From assembly GCF_004346035.1 (NCBI RefSeq), contig NZ_SLZN01000001.1, forward strand, positions 327,825-391,824: a stretch of DNA of 64,000 bases, written 5' to 3'. A program made the translations under genes and the position numbers. The first letter of the stretch is position 1. Every line of letters starts with the position of its first letter. Positions 18,768 through 28,289 of this stretch are shown piece by piece. The notes beneath the pieces are model-generated. The model did not search any database and was not told where the DNA came from. It was given only the letters and a program-made list of their open reading frames with translations. The stretch comes from Acidomonas methanolica (GTDB lineage: Bacteria; Pseudomonadota; Alphaproteobacteria; Acetobacterales; Acetobacteraceae).

Positions 18768-19363
18768 CGCGCCAGATCCTTCAGCGCGAGACGGATCACG
18801 GCATCGAGCGACGCGCCGTCATGCTCCGCCAGCACGCGGCTCAGCACGGGCCATGCTTCCGCCCTGCGGAATCCGAGCCCCGCCAGGGCCAGCAGCGCAT
18901 CCGTCTCCACACTCGCGCCCACCGGAGCGGAAACCGGCGCCGAAACCGCGCCGCCCGGCATTTTCGCGACCTTGGATCTGAGTTCCGTCAGAATCCGCTC
19001 CGCCAGCCGCGCGCCGACGCCCTGCGCCCGCGTCAGCCCCGTCTTGTCCCCCGCGCTGAGGATCATCACCAGATCGCCCGGGCTGCACACCGAGAGAATC
19101 GCCAGCGCGACCTTCGCCCCCACCCCCTGCACCGTGGTCAGGAGCCGGAACCACTCGCGCTCCTCCCCTGTCGCGAAACCGAAAAGCTGGATCGCGTCCT
19201 CGCGCACCACGGTCTCGACCAGCACGCGCGCCGTCTCCGGCGGCGTCGGCAGGACGGAGAGCGTACGGGTCGAGGCGGATACGACATAACCGACGCCGTT
19301 GACGTCGATCAGACACCGATCCGCCTCGACCTGCCCCACGAACCCCGTCAACTGCCCGATCAT
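18764..19363 (-). CDS. ruvA: Holliday junction-binding protein RuvA
   Basis: The 199-residue protein has the N-terminal OB fold ([20 protein letters not shown]), tandem helix-hairpin-helix motifs ([17 protein letters not shown] and [16 protein letters not shown]), a flexible linker and a C-terminal RuvB-binding domain III. It forms a tetramer on four-way junctions. It overlaps both ruvB and ruvC by four bases. Confidence 0.97.
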   Translation of the reverse strand: MIGQLTGFVGQVEADRCLIDVNGVGYVVSASTRTLSVLPTPPETARVLVETVVREDAIQLFGFATGEEREWFRLLTTVQGVGAKVALAILSVCSPGDLVMILSAGDKTGLTRAQGVGARLAERILTELRSKVAKMPGGAVSAPVSAPVGASVETDALLALAGLGFRRAEAWPVLSRVLAEHDGASLDAVIRLALKDLAR

Positions 19364-19866
19364 GCCATCCGCCGCCCCTGCGCCACATGCGCCGCCGTCG
19401 CGCGATGATGCGCGTGACAGATCGCCACCGCCAGAGCATCCGATGCGTCCGCCCGACGAATCGACGCCCCCGGCAGCAGCCGGCGGACCATCATCTCGAC
19501 CTGATCCTTCGTCGCCGCCCCGGTTCCGACCACCGCGCGCTTGACCGCCATCGCGCCATATTCGGCCACCGGCAGCCCCGCCAGCGCGGGCGCCAGCAGC
19601 GCCACGCCGCGCGCATAACCGAGCTTCAGCGTCGACGCCCCGTTCCGGTTGACGTAAGTCTCCTCGACCGCCGCCTCCGCGGGCCGATGCGTCTCGATCA
19701 GGGCGATCAGCCCGTCATGCAGCACGCGCAGACGATTCGGCACGGGCGCGTCGCCCTCCGTCGCGAGAACGCCGTCCGCGACATGACGGAGCCTGTTGCC
19801 GTCCACCTCGATCACCCCCCAGCCGGTGAAGCGCAGGCCGGGATCGATGCCGAGGAGCCGGATCAA
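19360..19866 (-). CDS. ruvC: Holliday junction resolvase RuvC
   Basis: A 168-residue RNase H-fold endonuclease starting [20 protein letters not shown], which contains the first catalytic Asp (Asp8). The central [14 protein letters not shown] carries the catalytic Glu, and the C-terminal [15 protein letters not shown] carries the last acidic pair. It cuts junctions produced by RuvAB. The start overlaps the yebC stop by four bases. Confidence 0.97.
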   Translation of the reverse strand: MIRLLGIDPGLRFTGWGVIEVDGNRLRHVADGVLATEGDAPVPNRLRVLHDGLIALIETHRPAEAAVEETYVNRNGASTLKLGYARGVALLAPALAGLPVAEYGAMAVKRAVVGTGAATKDQVEMMVRRLLPGASIRRADASDALAVAICHAHHRATAAHVAQGRRMA

Positions 19867-20612
19867 GCAGCGAGGGCCTGCGCCACGTCGTCGGGCAGGT
19901 CGAAATTCGCATAGACCGCCTGCACGTCGTCATTCTCTTCCAGAACGTCGATGAGCTTGAGCACCGCGCGCGCCTTCTCCTCGTCCAGCACCGTCGTCGT
20001 CTCCGGCCGCCATTCGATCCGCGCCGATCGCGGCTCGCCGAACCGCGCCTCCAGCGCATCCCGCACGGTGAAGAACGATTCCATCGCGCAGGTGATCTCG
20101 TGACTCTCCGCGTCGGAGGCGACGTTCTCCGCCCCCGCCTCGATGGCCGCCTCCAGCATGTCGTCCTCGCTCCCGGCCGAGGCGGGGAAAACGATCACGC
20201 CCAGGCGCTGGAACATGAACGAGACGGAGTTCGTCTCGCCCAGCGAGCCGCCATGCTTGGAGAAGGCCGCGCGGACGTCCGAGGCCGTGCGGTTGCGGTT
20301 ATCCGTCAGCGCCTCGACGATCACCGCCACGCCCGCCGGGCCATACCCCTCGTAGCGGACCTCCACGTAATCCTCGCCTCCACCCGCGCCGATCGCCTTC
20401 TTGATGGCGCGATCGACCGTATCCTTGGGCATGTTCACCTCGCGCGCCGCCGAGAGGGCCGCCCGCAGACGGGGATTGGAGGCCGGCTCCGGCAGGCCGG
20501 ACCGCGCGGCCACGGTGATCTCCCGGATGACCTTGGCGAACTGCCTGGCGCGCCTGGCGTCCTGCGCGCCCTTGCGATGCATGATGTTCTTGAATTGCGA
20601 ATGACCGGCCAT
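19863..20612 (-). CDS. yebC: YebC/PmpR-family protein
   Basis: The 249-residue protein starts [20 protein letters not shown], the family signature, and has all three YebC domains. Known members act as transcription regulators or as ribosome-associated factors that relieve stalling at proline-rich stretches. That would suit a genome encoding the very proline-rich TolA nearby, though this link is speculation. It is the first gene of the ruv-tol run and lies 45 bases downstream of secA. Confidence 0.96.
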   Translation of the reverse strand: MAGHSQFKNIMHRKGAQDARRARQFAKVIREITVAARSGLPEPASNPRLRAALSAAREVNMPKDTVDRAIKKAIGAGGGEDYVEVRYEGYGPAGVAVIVEALTDNRNRTASDVRAAFSKHGGSLGETNSVSFMFQRLGVIVFPASAGSEDDMLEAAIEAGAENVASDAESHEITCAMESFFTVRDALEARFGEPRSARIEWRPETTTVLDEEKARAVLKLIDVLEENDDVQAVYANFDLPDDVAQALAA

Positions 20613-20657
20613 GCCCGTCCTTCTCCTGTTGCGATCAAGCCCCCGCGGGGGCCGGTT

Positions 20658-23441
20658 TCAGGCCAGCCGGCCGTGACAATGCTTGAATTTCTTCCCCGAG
20701 CCGCACGGGCACGGCGCGTTGCGCGGCGTTTCCGCCATCATGCCGTGCAGTTCCGCCTCGGTCGTCGCGCCGGGAAGCGTTCCCGTGACCGGCGTCAGAG
20801 GCACGCCGCCCGGCAGTTCGGCCGGCGTCACGCGCTCGAATCCGGGCGGCCCCGAAATCGTCGCGTACGGAGACTCGGCCCCGAAGGACGCCCCCGCGAA
20901 CGACAGTTCCCCGCGCGGCGTGGCCGCCGCCACGTCTTCCGCGAGGACGGGCGGCGGCTCGTGCATCACCTGCAAGCGGGACATCGTGACCGTCACGCGG
21001 TTGCGCATGTCGTCCAGCATGACGTTGAACAACTGGAACGCCTCCTGCTTGTACTCGTTCAGCGGATCGCGCTGCCCATAGGCGCGCAGGCCGATGCCCT
21101 GGCGAAGCTGGTCGAGCGCATGCAGATGTTCCTTCCAGACGCCGTCGAAGGTGGTCAGCAGCACCTGTTTCTCGATATGGCGCATGATGTCGGGGCCGAT
21201 ATTGGCCGCCCGCGCCGCCTGGGCCTGGGCCGCGGCCTCCTCCGCGCGCTGGATCACCATCTCGGCGTCCATCCCGTCCTCGCTGGCCCAGTCCTGAACG
21301 GGAAGCCGGAGGTTCAGCAGCCGGAACAGGTCTTCCTCAAGCTCCGCGCTCTCCCAGGCCTCGGCGAAGGCCTTCTCGGGAATCCGCGCATGCACGGCCT
21401 CCTCGATCGCCTGCTCGCGCAATTCCTGAATGATGCCGGAGACATCGTCCATCGCCATGTATTCGCGGCGCTGGGCGTAGACCTCCTTCCGCTGGTCGTT
21501 CATGACGTCGTCATATTTGAGAACGTTCTTGCGCATGTCGAAGTTGCGGGCCTCGACCTTCTTCTGCGCGTTCGCCAGGCCCTTGTTGAGCCAGGGATGG
21601 ATGATCGCCTCGCCCTCCTTGACGCCCATCTTCGTCCATAGCGACGCCATGCGCTCGCCGCCGTAGATCCGCATCAGATCGTCTTCCAGCGACAGGAAGA
21701 AACGCGACGCGCCCGGATCGCCCTGACGCCCTGATCGACCGCGCAACTGGTTGTCGATGCGGCGGCTCTCGTGACGCTCGGTGCCGATGACGAACAGCCC
21801 GCCGAGTTCCTTCACCTCGTGATGGTTGCGGGCGATCTCCTCGCGCAGTTCCAGCACCGCCGCCTCCTTGGCGGCTTCTTCCTCGATCGCCTCAAGCTGC
21901 TGGCGGATCAACATCTCGGCATTGCCGCCCAGCTTGATGTCCGTCCCGCGCCCGGCCATGTTCGTGGCGATGGTGATCGCCCCCGGCGCGCCCGCCTGCG
22001 CGATGATCTGCGACTCCATCTCGTGGAGCCGGGCGTTCAGCACGCTGTGCTTCACCCCCCGCGACGTCAGCAGGCTGGACAGCAGTTCGCTCTTCTCGAT
22101 CGAGGTGGTGCCCACGAGAATCGGCTGGCCGGTCCGGCCGATCTCCTGGATCAGATCCGCCACCGCCTCGAACTTCTCCTTCGCGGTGATGTAGACGGCG
22201 TCGTCCCCGTCCTTGCGCTGCACCGGCAGGTTGGTCGGAATCTCCACCACGTCCAGATTGTAGATCTCGGCGAACTCGTCCGCCTCGGTCATGGCCGTGC
22301 CGGTCATGCCGGAGAGCTTGGGATAGAGGCGGAAATAGTTCTGAAAGGTGATGGAGGCGAGAGTCTGGTTCTCCGGCTGGATCTCCACATGCTCCTTGGC
22401 TTCCAGCGCCTGATGCAGACCTTCCGAATAGCGCCGCCCGTCCATCATGCGGCCGGTGAACTCGTCGATGATGATGACCTTCCCGCCGCGCACGATGTAA
22501 TCGACATCGCGCTGGAAGAGCGTGTGTGCGCGCAGGGATTGCTGGACATGATGCATGACGGCGATGTTGTGCACATCGTAGAGCCCGCCCTCATGCAGCA
22601 CCCCGGCCTCGCGCAGGATCTCCTCGATCGTCTCGGAGCCGATCTCGGTCAGGATGACGGTGCGGAGCTTCTCGTCCTTCTCATAGACGCCTTCCTCGCG
22701 CACCAGCCGCGCGACCGCCTCGTCCACGGAACGGTAGAGATCGGAACTGTCCTCCGCGGGACCGGAAATGATGAGCGGCGTGCGCGCCTCGTCGATGAGG
22801 ATCGAATCCACCTCATCCACGATCGCATGATAGAACGGCCGCTGCACCATCTCGGCCAGCGTGTATTTCATGTTGTCGCGCAGATAGTCGAAGCCGAATT
22901 CGTTGTTCGTGCCGTAGGTGATGTCCGCCGCATAGGCCGCGCGCCGGTCGTCATCCATCATGTTCGGTACGATCACCCCGGTCGTCAGCCCGAGGAATCC
23001 GTAAAGCTGGCTCATCTCCTCGGCGTCGCGGCGCGCCAGATAGTCGTTCACCGTGACGACATGCACGCCCTTGCCCGCCAGCGCGCTCAGATAGACCGCC
23101 AGAGTCGCGACCAGCGTCTTGCCCTCGCCCGTCCGCATCTCCGCGATGCGCCCCGCATGCAGCACCATGCCGCCGATGAGCTGCACGTCGAAATGCCGCA
23201 TGCCCAGCACGCGGCGCGACGCCTCCCGGCAGACGGCGAACGCCTCCGGCAAGAGCTTGTCCTGCGTCTCTCCCGCCTCGAGACGCTGGCGGAACTCCAC
23301 GGTCTTGGCCGCGAGCGCCGCGTCGTCCAGTGCCTGGATGGCGGGTTCGAGCGCATTGATCTCGGGCACGCGCCGCTGATACGCTTTCAGCGAACGTTCG
23401 TTGGAGGTGCCGAAAAGAGCGCGGGCAAGGGCTGCGAACAT
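20658..23441 (-). CDS. secA: Preprotein translocase ATPase SecA
   Basis: The ATG at 23441 ([19 protein letters not shown]) follows AGAAGGT by about five bases and matches known SecA starts. The 927-residue product contains Walker [14 protein letters not shown], the [19 protein letters not shown] box, the preprotein cross-linking domain, and the second nucleotide domain with [15 protein letters not shown]. The C-terminal zinc finger [14 protein letters not shown] binds SecB. It powers Sec export across the inner membrane. Confidence 0.97.
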   Translation of the reverse strand: MFAALARALFGTSNERSLKAYQRRVPEINALEPAIQALDDAALAAKTVEFRQRLEAGETQDKLLPEAFAVCREASRRVLGMRHFDVQLIGGMVLHAGRIAEMRTGEGKTLVATLAVYLSALAGKGVHVVTVNDYLARRDAEEMSQLYGFLGLTTGVIVPNMMDDDRRAAYAADITYGTNNEFGFDYLRDNMKYTLAEMVQRPFYHAIVDEVDSILIDEARTPLIISGPAEDSSDLYRSVDEAVARLVREEGVYEKDEKLRTVILTEIGSETIEEILREAGVLHEGGLYDVHNIAVMHHVQQSLRAHTLFQRDVDYIVRGGKVIIIDEFTGRMMDGRRYSEGLHQALEAKEHVEIQPENQTLASITFQNYFRLYPKLSGMTGTAMTEADEFAEIYNLDVVEIPTNLPVQRKDGDDAVYITAKEKFEAVADLIQEIGRTGQPILVGTTSIEKSELLSSLLTSRGVKHSVLNARLHEMESQIIAQAGAPGAITIATNMAGRGTDIKLGGNAEMLIRQQLEAIEEEAAKEAAVLELREEIARNHHEVKELGGLFVIGTERHESRRIDNQLRGRSGRQGDPGASRFFLSLEDDLMRIYGGERMASLWTKMGVKEGEAIIHPWLNKGLANAQKKVEARNFDMRKNVLKYDDVMNDQRKEVYAQRREYMAMDDVSGIIQELREQAIEEAVHARIPEKAFAEAWESAELEEDLFRLLNLRLPVQDWASEDGMDAEMVIQRAEEAAAQAQAARAANIGPDIMRHIEKQVLLTTFDGVWKEHLHALDQLRQGIGLRAYGQRDPLNEYKQEAFQLFNVMLDDMRNRVTVTMSRLQVMHEPPPVLAEDVAAATPRGELSFAGASFGAESPYATISGPPGFERVTPAELPGGVPLTPVTGTLPGATTEAELHGMMAETPRNAPCPCGSGKKFKHCHGRLA

Positions 23442-23728
23442 CTCAAACCTTCTGACGGGCGCGGGATTGGCGAAGGACTGCCACGACACTCCCAAACACG
23501 GCCCGCCATATGCCGTCAGAGAGCTTCCGCGCGTGGATGGAGATAAGACCGCGCCCCCGTCCGGTCAACTGAACTCCCGCACTTCATGCCCCGTCCCGCG
23601 AAACACATCGGCGGAACGCGTCAAAAAAAGCAGGCCCGACACCCGTTCTTGAGCATGGCCGCCCTTGCTCCGGCGCGCCGGGTGCGTCATGGTGCGCGCC
23701 ATCTCCCGATTTGCTAGAGGTAGAATTC

Positions 23729-24670
23729 ATGCGGTTCACCCGCCCGGCCCTTGCCTGCGCCGCCCTGTTCACCAGCGCCCTCGCGTCCCTTCCTGCTCTT
23801 GCCGCTCCCGCTTCGGCCCCCACGGCGAAGAGCGCCGCCGCCGCGCCGGGAAAACCAGCCGCGCCTGAAAACATGAATCCGCTGATCGCCTCGGTCAATG
23901 GACAGGACATCCATCTGGACGACGTGCGCAAGGCCGCCGTCAACCTGCCGCCGCAGGCCCGCCAGATTCCCCAGGACACACTGATCGGGCTGCTGGTGAA
24001 CCAGCTCATCGACCAGAAAGCGATCGAGATCGTCGCCCGCAAGGAAGGCGTCCAGAACCAGCCCGAGGTGAAGGAAGCCATGGAGCACGCCGCGAACACC
24101 GCGCTCCAGAACGCCTATCTTCAGCAGAAAGTCACCCCCCTGATCACCGACGCGGCGATCGAGGCGCGGTACAAGTCGGAATATGAATCCAAAAAAGGCG
24201 AAGTGGAAATCCACGCCCGTCATATCCTCGTTGCCACCGAGGCCGAGGCGAAGGACATCATCAGCCAGCTGAAGAAGGGCGCGGATTTCGCCACCCTCGC
24301 CAAGAAGCTCTCGACCGACAAGGGGTCGGGCGCCAGCGGCGGCGATCTCGGCTGGTTCAAGAAGGGCGACATGCTCCCCGCCTTCTCCGACGCCGCCTTC
24401 GCCATGAAGCCGAACACCATCAGCCAGACGCCGGTGAAGACGCAGTACGGCTATCATGTCATTCAGGTGCTCGGCTCGCGTCCCGCCCCGGTTCCGCCGC
24501 TGGCTCAGGTCAAGGACCAGATCCGTCAGGAACTGGTGCGCGAGGATGTCAGCAAGGTCGTCGCCCAGGCGAAATCCGAGGTGAAGATCGTCCACTACGA
24601 CGCTCAGGGCAAGCCGGTGGCCGACACGCCCGCTCCGGCGGCCCCGGCAGCCCCGGCAGCCAAGCCGTAA
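23729..24670 (+). CDS. Periplasmic parvulin-type peptidyl-prolyl isomerase
   Basis: The ATG at 23729 is preceded by AGAGGT. The 313-residue product has a Sec signal peptide (residues 1-26), an Ala/Pro linker and a SurA-like N-terminal chaperone region (about 45-145). A parvulin domain (about 160-255) with EVEIHARHILVATE, the segment GGDLGWFKKGDMLPAFSDAA and YGYHVIQV follows. The Ala/Pro-rich tail repeats PAAPAAP. It probably helps fold outer-membrane or secreted proteins. It is divergent from secA; the 287-base gap holds no other supported feature. Confidence 0.93.
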   Translation: MRFTRPALACAALFTSALASLPALAAPASAPTAKSAAAAPGKPAAPENMNPLIASVNGQDIHLDDVRKAAVNLPPQARQIPQDTLIGLLVNQLIDQKAIEIVARKEGVQNQPEVKEAMEHAANTALQNAYLQQKVTPLITDAAIEARYKSEYESKKGEVEIHARHILVATEAEAKDIISQLKKGADFATLAKKLSTDKGSGASGGDLGWFKKGDMLPAFSDAAFAMKPNTISQTPVKTQYGYHVIQVLGSRPAPVPPLAQVKDQIRQELVREDVSKVVAQAKSEVKIVHYDAQGKPVADTPAPAAPAAPAAKP

Positions 24671-24721
24671 CCGTCCCGACGCCTGCAACAGGCACCTGTC
24701 GGGCCGCTTTCGGAACGACCC

Positions 24722-24750
24722 GCGGGAGGGGCTGGATTTTCCCCTCCCGC
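24722..24750 (+). terminator. Strong GC hairpin after the isomerase gene
   Basis: GCGGGAGGGG at 24722-24731 pairs perfectly with CCCCTCCCGC at 24741-24750 around a nine-base loop. It lies 51 bases after the isomerase stop and 65 bases before argJ. There is no T tract after it, so it may be a Rho-aided or weak terminator, or an RNA 3' stabiliser. Confidence 0.45.
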
Positions 24751-24814
24751 CATGCATTGTCATTCCCGCACGATCCGGCGCGCATCGCCGCCTAATGACG
24801 CAGGGAAGACCCGC

Positions 24815-26050
24815 ATGGCCAAGACTTTCGCCCCCTCGCCCCTCGCCCTTCCCCTGCCGCCGCTTGCGGCGCTCGCGGGGCTCCGCCTCGGCGCGGTGGA
24901 GGCGAATATCCGCTACAAGGGGCGGACGGATCTGATGCTGATGGAATTCGCTCCCGGCACCACGGTCGCGGGCGTGTTCACCCGCAACAAATGCCCCGGC
25001 GCCCCGATCGACTGGTGCCGTGCCCGGCTTCCGGGCGGTACGGCGCGCGGCCTGCTCGTGAACTCCGGCAACGCCAATGTCTTCACGGGCCGCGCGGGGG
25101 TCGAGACGGTCGAGACCTCCGCCGCCGCCGCCGCGCGCGCCCTGGGCTGCGCGCCATCCGAAATCTTTCTCGCCTCGACCGGCGTGATCGGCGAAAAACT
25201 CCCGGCGGACCGTATCGTGGCCGCCCTGCCCGCGCTGACGTCCGCCTTGCGCATGGACGGGTGGGAAGCCGCCGCTCGCGCCATCATGACGACCGACACC
25301 TTCCCCAAGGCCGCCCGCCGCGAGGCCCGGATCGGCGACGTGACGGTCCTGATCCAGGGCATCGCGAAGGGCAGCGGCATGATCGCCCCGGACATGGCGA
25401 CGATGCTCGCCTATGTCGCCACCGACGCCGCCCTCCCCGCCCCCGTGCTCCAGGCATTGCTTGAGGGCGGCGTGCGCGGCAGCTTCAACGCGATCACGGT
25501 CGATTCCGACACCTCCACCTCCGACACGCTGATGCTCTTCGCCACCGGGAAGGCCGGAAACGCCCCGGTCGGCGATGCGCACGACCCGGCCCTCGCGGAC
25601 TTCGCCGCCGCGCTGGGCGAAGTGCTGACCGAACTCGCCATCATGGTCGTGCGCGACGGCGAAGGCGCGAGCAAGATGATGACGATCACCGTCAGGGGCG
25701 CGGTCAGCGACGGGTCCGCCCATCGCGTCGCCATGGCGATCGGCAATTCCCCGCTGGTCAAGACGGCCGTCGCGGGCGAGGACGCGAACTGGGGCCGCAT
25801 CGTCATGGCCGTCGGCAAGGCAGGAGAACCGGCCGACCGCGACCGGCTCTCCGTCGCCATCGGCGGCACGGTGATCGCGGCGAAGGGCACAGTGGTCGAA
25901 GGCTATGACGAAACGCCGGTCATCGCCCATATGAAGGGGCAGGACATCGTCATCGAGGTCGATCTGGGCCTCGGCGACGGGCGCGCCACCATCTGGAGCT
26001 GCGACCTGACCCATGGTTATATCGACATCAATGGCTCCTACCGGAGTTGA
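24815..26050 (+). CDS. argJ: Bifunctional ornithine acetyltransferase / N-acetylglutamate synthase
   Basis: The ATG at 24815 follows AGGGAAGA. The 411-residue precursor contains KGSGMIAPDMATMLAY, where autocleavage occurs before Thr196 to give alpha and beta chains and the nucleophile. It also has the upstream SGNANVFTG and the C-terminal DLGLGDGRATIWSCDLTHGYI. ArgJ recycles the acetyl group from N-acetylornithine to glutamate in arginine synthesis. An upstream in-frame ATG (24752) would add 21 residues with no conservation. Confidence 0.96.
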   Translation: MAKTFAPSPLALPLPPLAALAGLRLGAVEANIRYKGRTDLMLMEFAPGTTVAGVFTRNKCPGAPIDWCRARLPGGTARGLLVNSGNANVFTGRAGVETVETSAAAAARALGCAPSEIFLASTGVIGEKLPADRIVAALPALTSALRMDGWEAAARAIMTTDTFPKAARREARIGDVTVLIQGIAKGSGMIAPDMATMLAYVATDAALPAPVLQALLEGGVRGSFNAITVDSDTSTSDTLMLFATGKAGNAPVGDAHDPALADFAAALGEVLTELAIMVVRDGEGASKMMTITVRGAVSDGSAHRVAMAIGNSPLVKTAVAGEDANWGRIVMAVGKAGEPADRDRLSVAIGGTVIAAKGTVVEGYDETPVIAHMKGQDIVIEVDLGLGDGRATIWSCDLTHGYIDINGSYRS

Positions 26051-26054
26051 TCCC

Positions 26055-26780
26055 ATGACGAACGCCTCCCTGTCGTTCGAAGACGCCCTGAAACAGAACG
26101 GTTTCGCCTTCGTCCGCGCCGGGGAGATGGGGCCGCTGCTGCAACGTTTCGGCCTGGACGACTGGGACGGTTTCGCGGCGAGCTGGAACCGCCTCGGGCT
26201 GGACCGCTACATGGCCGACGGCGGACGCTATCGCCGCCGCCGCTACGCCACATGGTCCCTGCGCGAGAACGGCGACATCACCCGCAAGCGCCACCAGCCC
26301 CATTATCAAAGTCGCGATTACAATCTGCTGAATGGCGGAATCGAGCGCTGGTTCGGCCCGATCGAAGACAGGATCGGCGATCACCCGGCCTTGCGCGCGA
26401 TCCTTCGTCTCGCCCGCGACGTAGCCACCGATCTCACGCCAGAGCCGGAGCGCCCCGAATCCTGGCATGCCGAGGTGCATCAGTTCCGCATCGAGGCCCG
26501 CCCGGACAACAGGGGCCACCCCACGCCCGAGGGAATGCATCGCGACGGGGTGGACTGGGTGTTCGTCCTCATGGTCGCGCGCGAGAACGTCCGCTCGGGC
26601 GAAACCACCATCCACGACCTGCAACGCCGCACCCTAGGCTCCTTCACGCTGGAACGACCGATGGACACCGCCATCGTGGACGATCACCGCGTCTATCACG
26701 GCGTCACCGCCGTCGAGCCGGTCGATCCCTCCCGCCCGGCCCATCGCGACGTCCTGGTCGTCACTCTTCGGCACGAATAG
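26055..26780 (+). CDS. 2-oxoglutarate/Fe(II)-dependent dioxygenase family protein
   Basis: The ATG at 26055 uses a GGAG that overlaps the argJ stop region. The 241-residue protein resembles the 2OG-Fe dioxygenase family that includes amino-acid hydroxylases such as L-isoleucine dioxygenase and BsmA-like proteins. The facial triad is visible as His162-x-Asp164 in MHRDGVDWVFVLM and His215 in VYHGVTAV. Arg231 in HRDVLVV is suited to bind 2-oxoglutarate. Coupling to argJ could hint at an amino-acid substrate, but this is inference only. Confidence 0.82.
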   Translation: MTNASLSFEDALKQNGFAFVRAGEMGPLLQRFGLDDWDGFAASWNRLGLDRYMADGGRYRRRRYATWSLRENGDITRKRHQPHYQSRDYNLLNGGIERWFGPIEDRIGDHPALRAILRLARDVATDLTPEPERPESWHAEVHQFRIEARPDNRGHPTPEGMHRDGVDWVFVLMVARENVRSGETTIHDLQRRTLGSFTLERPMDTAIVDDHRVYHGVTAVEPVDPSRPAHRDVLVVTLRHE

Positions 26781-26842
26781 GAAACGCAAACCGGGAATGC
26801 GACGTTCCCGCCCCGTCCAGCAGACCAGGAGTCACCAAGCCG

Positions 26843-27433
26843 ATGCAGCCCGCGCGTTGCTTCCCCATTCTCGCCGCCCTCTTCCCCCTGTTGTCCACGC
26901 CCCTGTTATCCGCGGGACAAGCCGCCACGCGCCATCATGCGCACGGTGCAGGCGGCGCCTCGCGCGCCCAGCCGGTGATCCTCGCGGAACATCCGGGAAC
27001 GGAACTCGACGCGCGGGCCCGAGAACTCAGCGCCGACGACCTGGCCGACGCGAAAGCCCATCATGACATGCCGACGGTGCTGATCGCCTCGGCGCCGCTC
27101 TCCGCCACACGCGGCGACATCGCTCTCTTCGTCCAGCTTCAATCCGCCCGCCTCTGCGGTTCGGCGGGTTGCTCCACCTCGGTCTATCTGCGGCACGACA
27201 CACAGTGGAAAACCGTTCTGGATTCGGTCAGCGGCAGAATCTCCATCCTGCCGACCAGCCATAAGGGCATGCGTGACCTGCTGATCAGCGACAACGACAA
27301 ATGGATCTGGAACGGATCGAGCTATCAGGACACGATGCCCGCCGCACCGATCGGCGACCTGCGCCAGTCCATCGAAGCCCATCAGAAAAGGGCCGATGCC
27401 AACGACCGGAAACCGGGCCGGAAACCCGATTGA
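26843..27433 (+). CDS. Exported protein, function unknown
   Basis: The ATG at 26843 lies about ten bases after AGGAGT. The 196-residue product has a Sec signal peptide (cleavage near AGQAA, about residue 28) and a His-rich segment just after it. A compact beta-rich domain (about 90-160) follows, with a Cys pair in RLCGSAGCSTSVYL that may form a disulfide. The tail is basic. The segment DLLISDNDKWIWNG resembles small periplasmic proteins that sense or bind ligands, but no function can be given. Confidence 0.65.
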   Translation: MQPARCFPILAALFPLLSTPLLSAGQAATRHHAHGAGGASRAQPVILAEHPGTELDARARELSADDLADAKAHHDMPTVLIASAPLSATRGDIALFVQLQSARLCGSAGCSTSVYLRHDTQWKTVLDSVSGRISILPTSHKGMRDLLISDNDKWIWNGSSYQDTMPAAPIGDLRQSIEAHQKRADANDRKPGRKPD

Positions 27434-27543
27434 CAGCAGGGACCGGCGCGACCGAAGGTAACGGTGGCGCTATGTCCGCCGATCTCCGATGGGCACGCCG
27501 GGCGGCGCTTACGGGCGATCACCCATGACACGCCGCCGGAGCG

Positions 27544-28185
27544 TCAGTGTCGTCCGGCGAGCGTGCGGATCCGTTCCTCAAGCGCGGCGGCCTGCACGTC
27601 CGCATCCACCGTTCCGGCATAACGTCCCTGCGGGTCCATGATGACGATCCGCGGAGCGGGCCGATGGTAGCGCGCGCCGTCCGCCGCCGTGATCATCTCG
27701 TCGGGCACATGGAATTCCCGCGCCATGTTCTCGATCACGCGCGGCGCCGCCGTCAGCGGGCGCACCTCCGGCGCGGTTCCCAGCACGTAGCTCTTCAACC
27801 TGTCCGAATCATCATGCATCGGGTCCAGCGTGACCGCCAGCGCCGCTGCGGAAATATGCGCGGCGGCCAGATCATGCACCGTCTCGCTCATGACATTCAG
27901 CTTCGGCACACAGACCGAACGCGGGCAGGACGTGTCGAAAAACCAGATCAGCGTCCAGCGTCCGAGGAAATCTCCCTCCGTCACGGTGTCGTCGCTGACC
28001 GTCATGAGGCGATACGACCCGCCGATCTCGTTAGTCCCCGTGCGGACGGGCATCCCGAGACGATCGACCGCGCGAAAGGACAGCCAGCCGAGCGCGACGG
28101 CCAGCAGGACGGCGAAGAACAGCACGCGCCGGCCGGTCCATGGGGCGAACAGCTTGCGCTTCCAGTTTCCGTTGAAAAATCTCAT
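27544..28185 (-). CDS. SCO1/SenC-like membrane-anchored thioredoxin-fold protein
   Basis: The 213-residue product has one N-terminal membrane anchor (about 18-37) and a thioredoxin-like domain. The domain starts IGGSYRLMTVSDDTVTEGDF and GRWTLIWFF, matching SCO proteins that deliver copper to cytochrome oxidase. The active segment reads TSCPRSVCVPKL, giving Cys-x4-Cys rather than the usual Cys-x3-Cys of SCO. A distal His (YHRPAPRIVIMDPQGR) is present near the expected third ligand. It may be a SCO variant or a redox protein instead of a copper chaperone. No cytochrome oxidase gene is nearby. Confidence 0.72.
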   Translation of the reverse strand: MRFFNGNWKRKLFAPWTGRRVLFFAVLLAVALGWLSFRAVDRLGMPVRTGTNEIGGSYRLMTVSDDTVTEGDFLGRWTLIWFFDTSCPRSVCVPKLNVMSETVHDLAAAHISAAALAVTLDPMHDDSDRLKSYVLGTAPEVRPLTAAPRVIENMAREFHVPDEMITAADGARYHRPAPRIVIMDPQGRYAGTVDADVQAAALEERIRTLAGRH

Positions 28186-28289
28186 CCCGTTCTTTCTTTT
28201 CCCGCCGCCTGGAAAGGCAGGATTTCAACATGCGTCCACGACGCGTCCCGTCACTGCGCCCCGGCGGTGCGCCCCGTCACTGCGCCGCG

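Noticed and set aside
21771..23546. 591-codon plus-strand frame
   Set aside because: Antisense to secA; no ribosome site or domain.
23714..26056. 780-codon minus-strand frame
   Set aside because: Covers the isomerase and argJ on the opposite strand; composition is that of a shadow frame.
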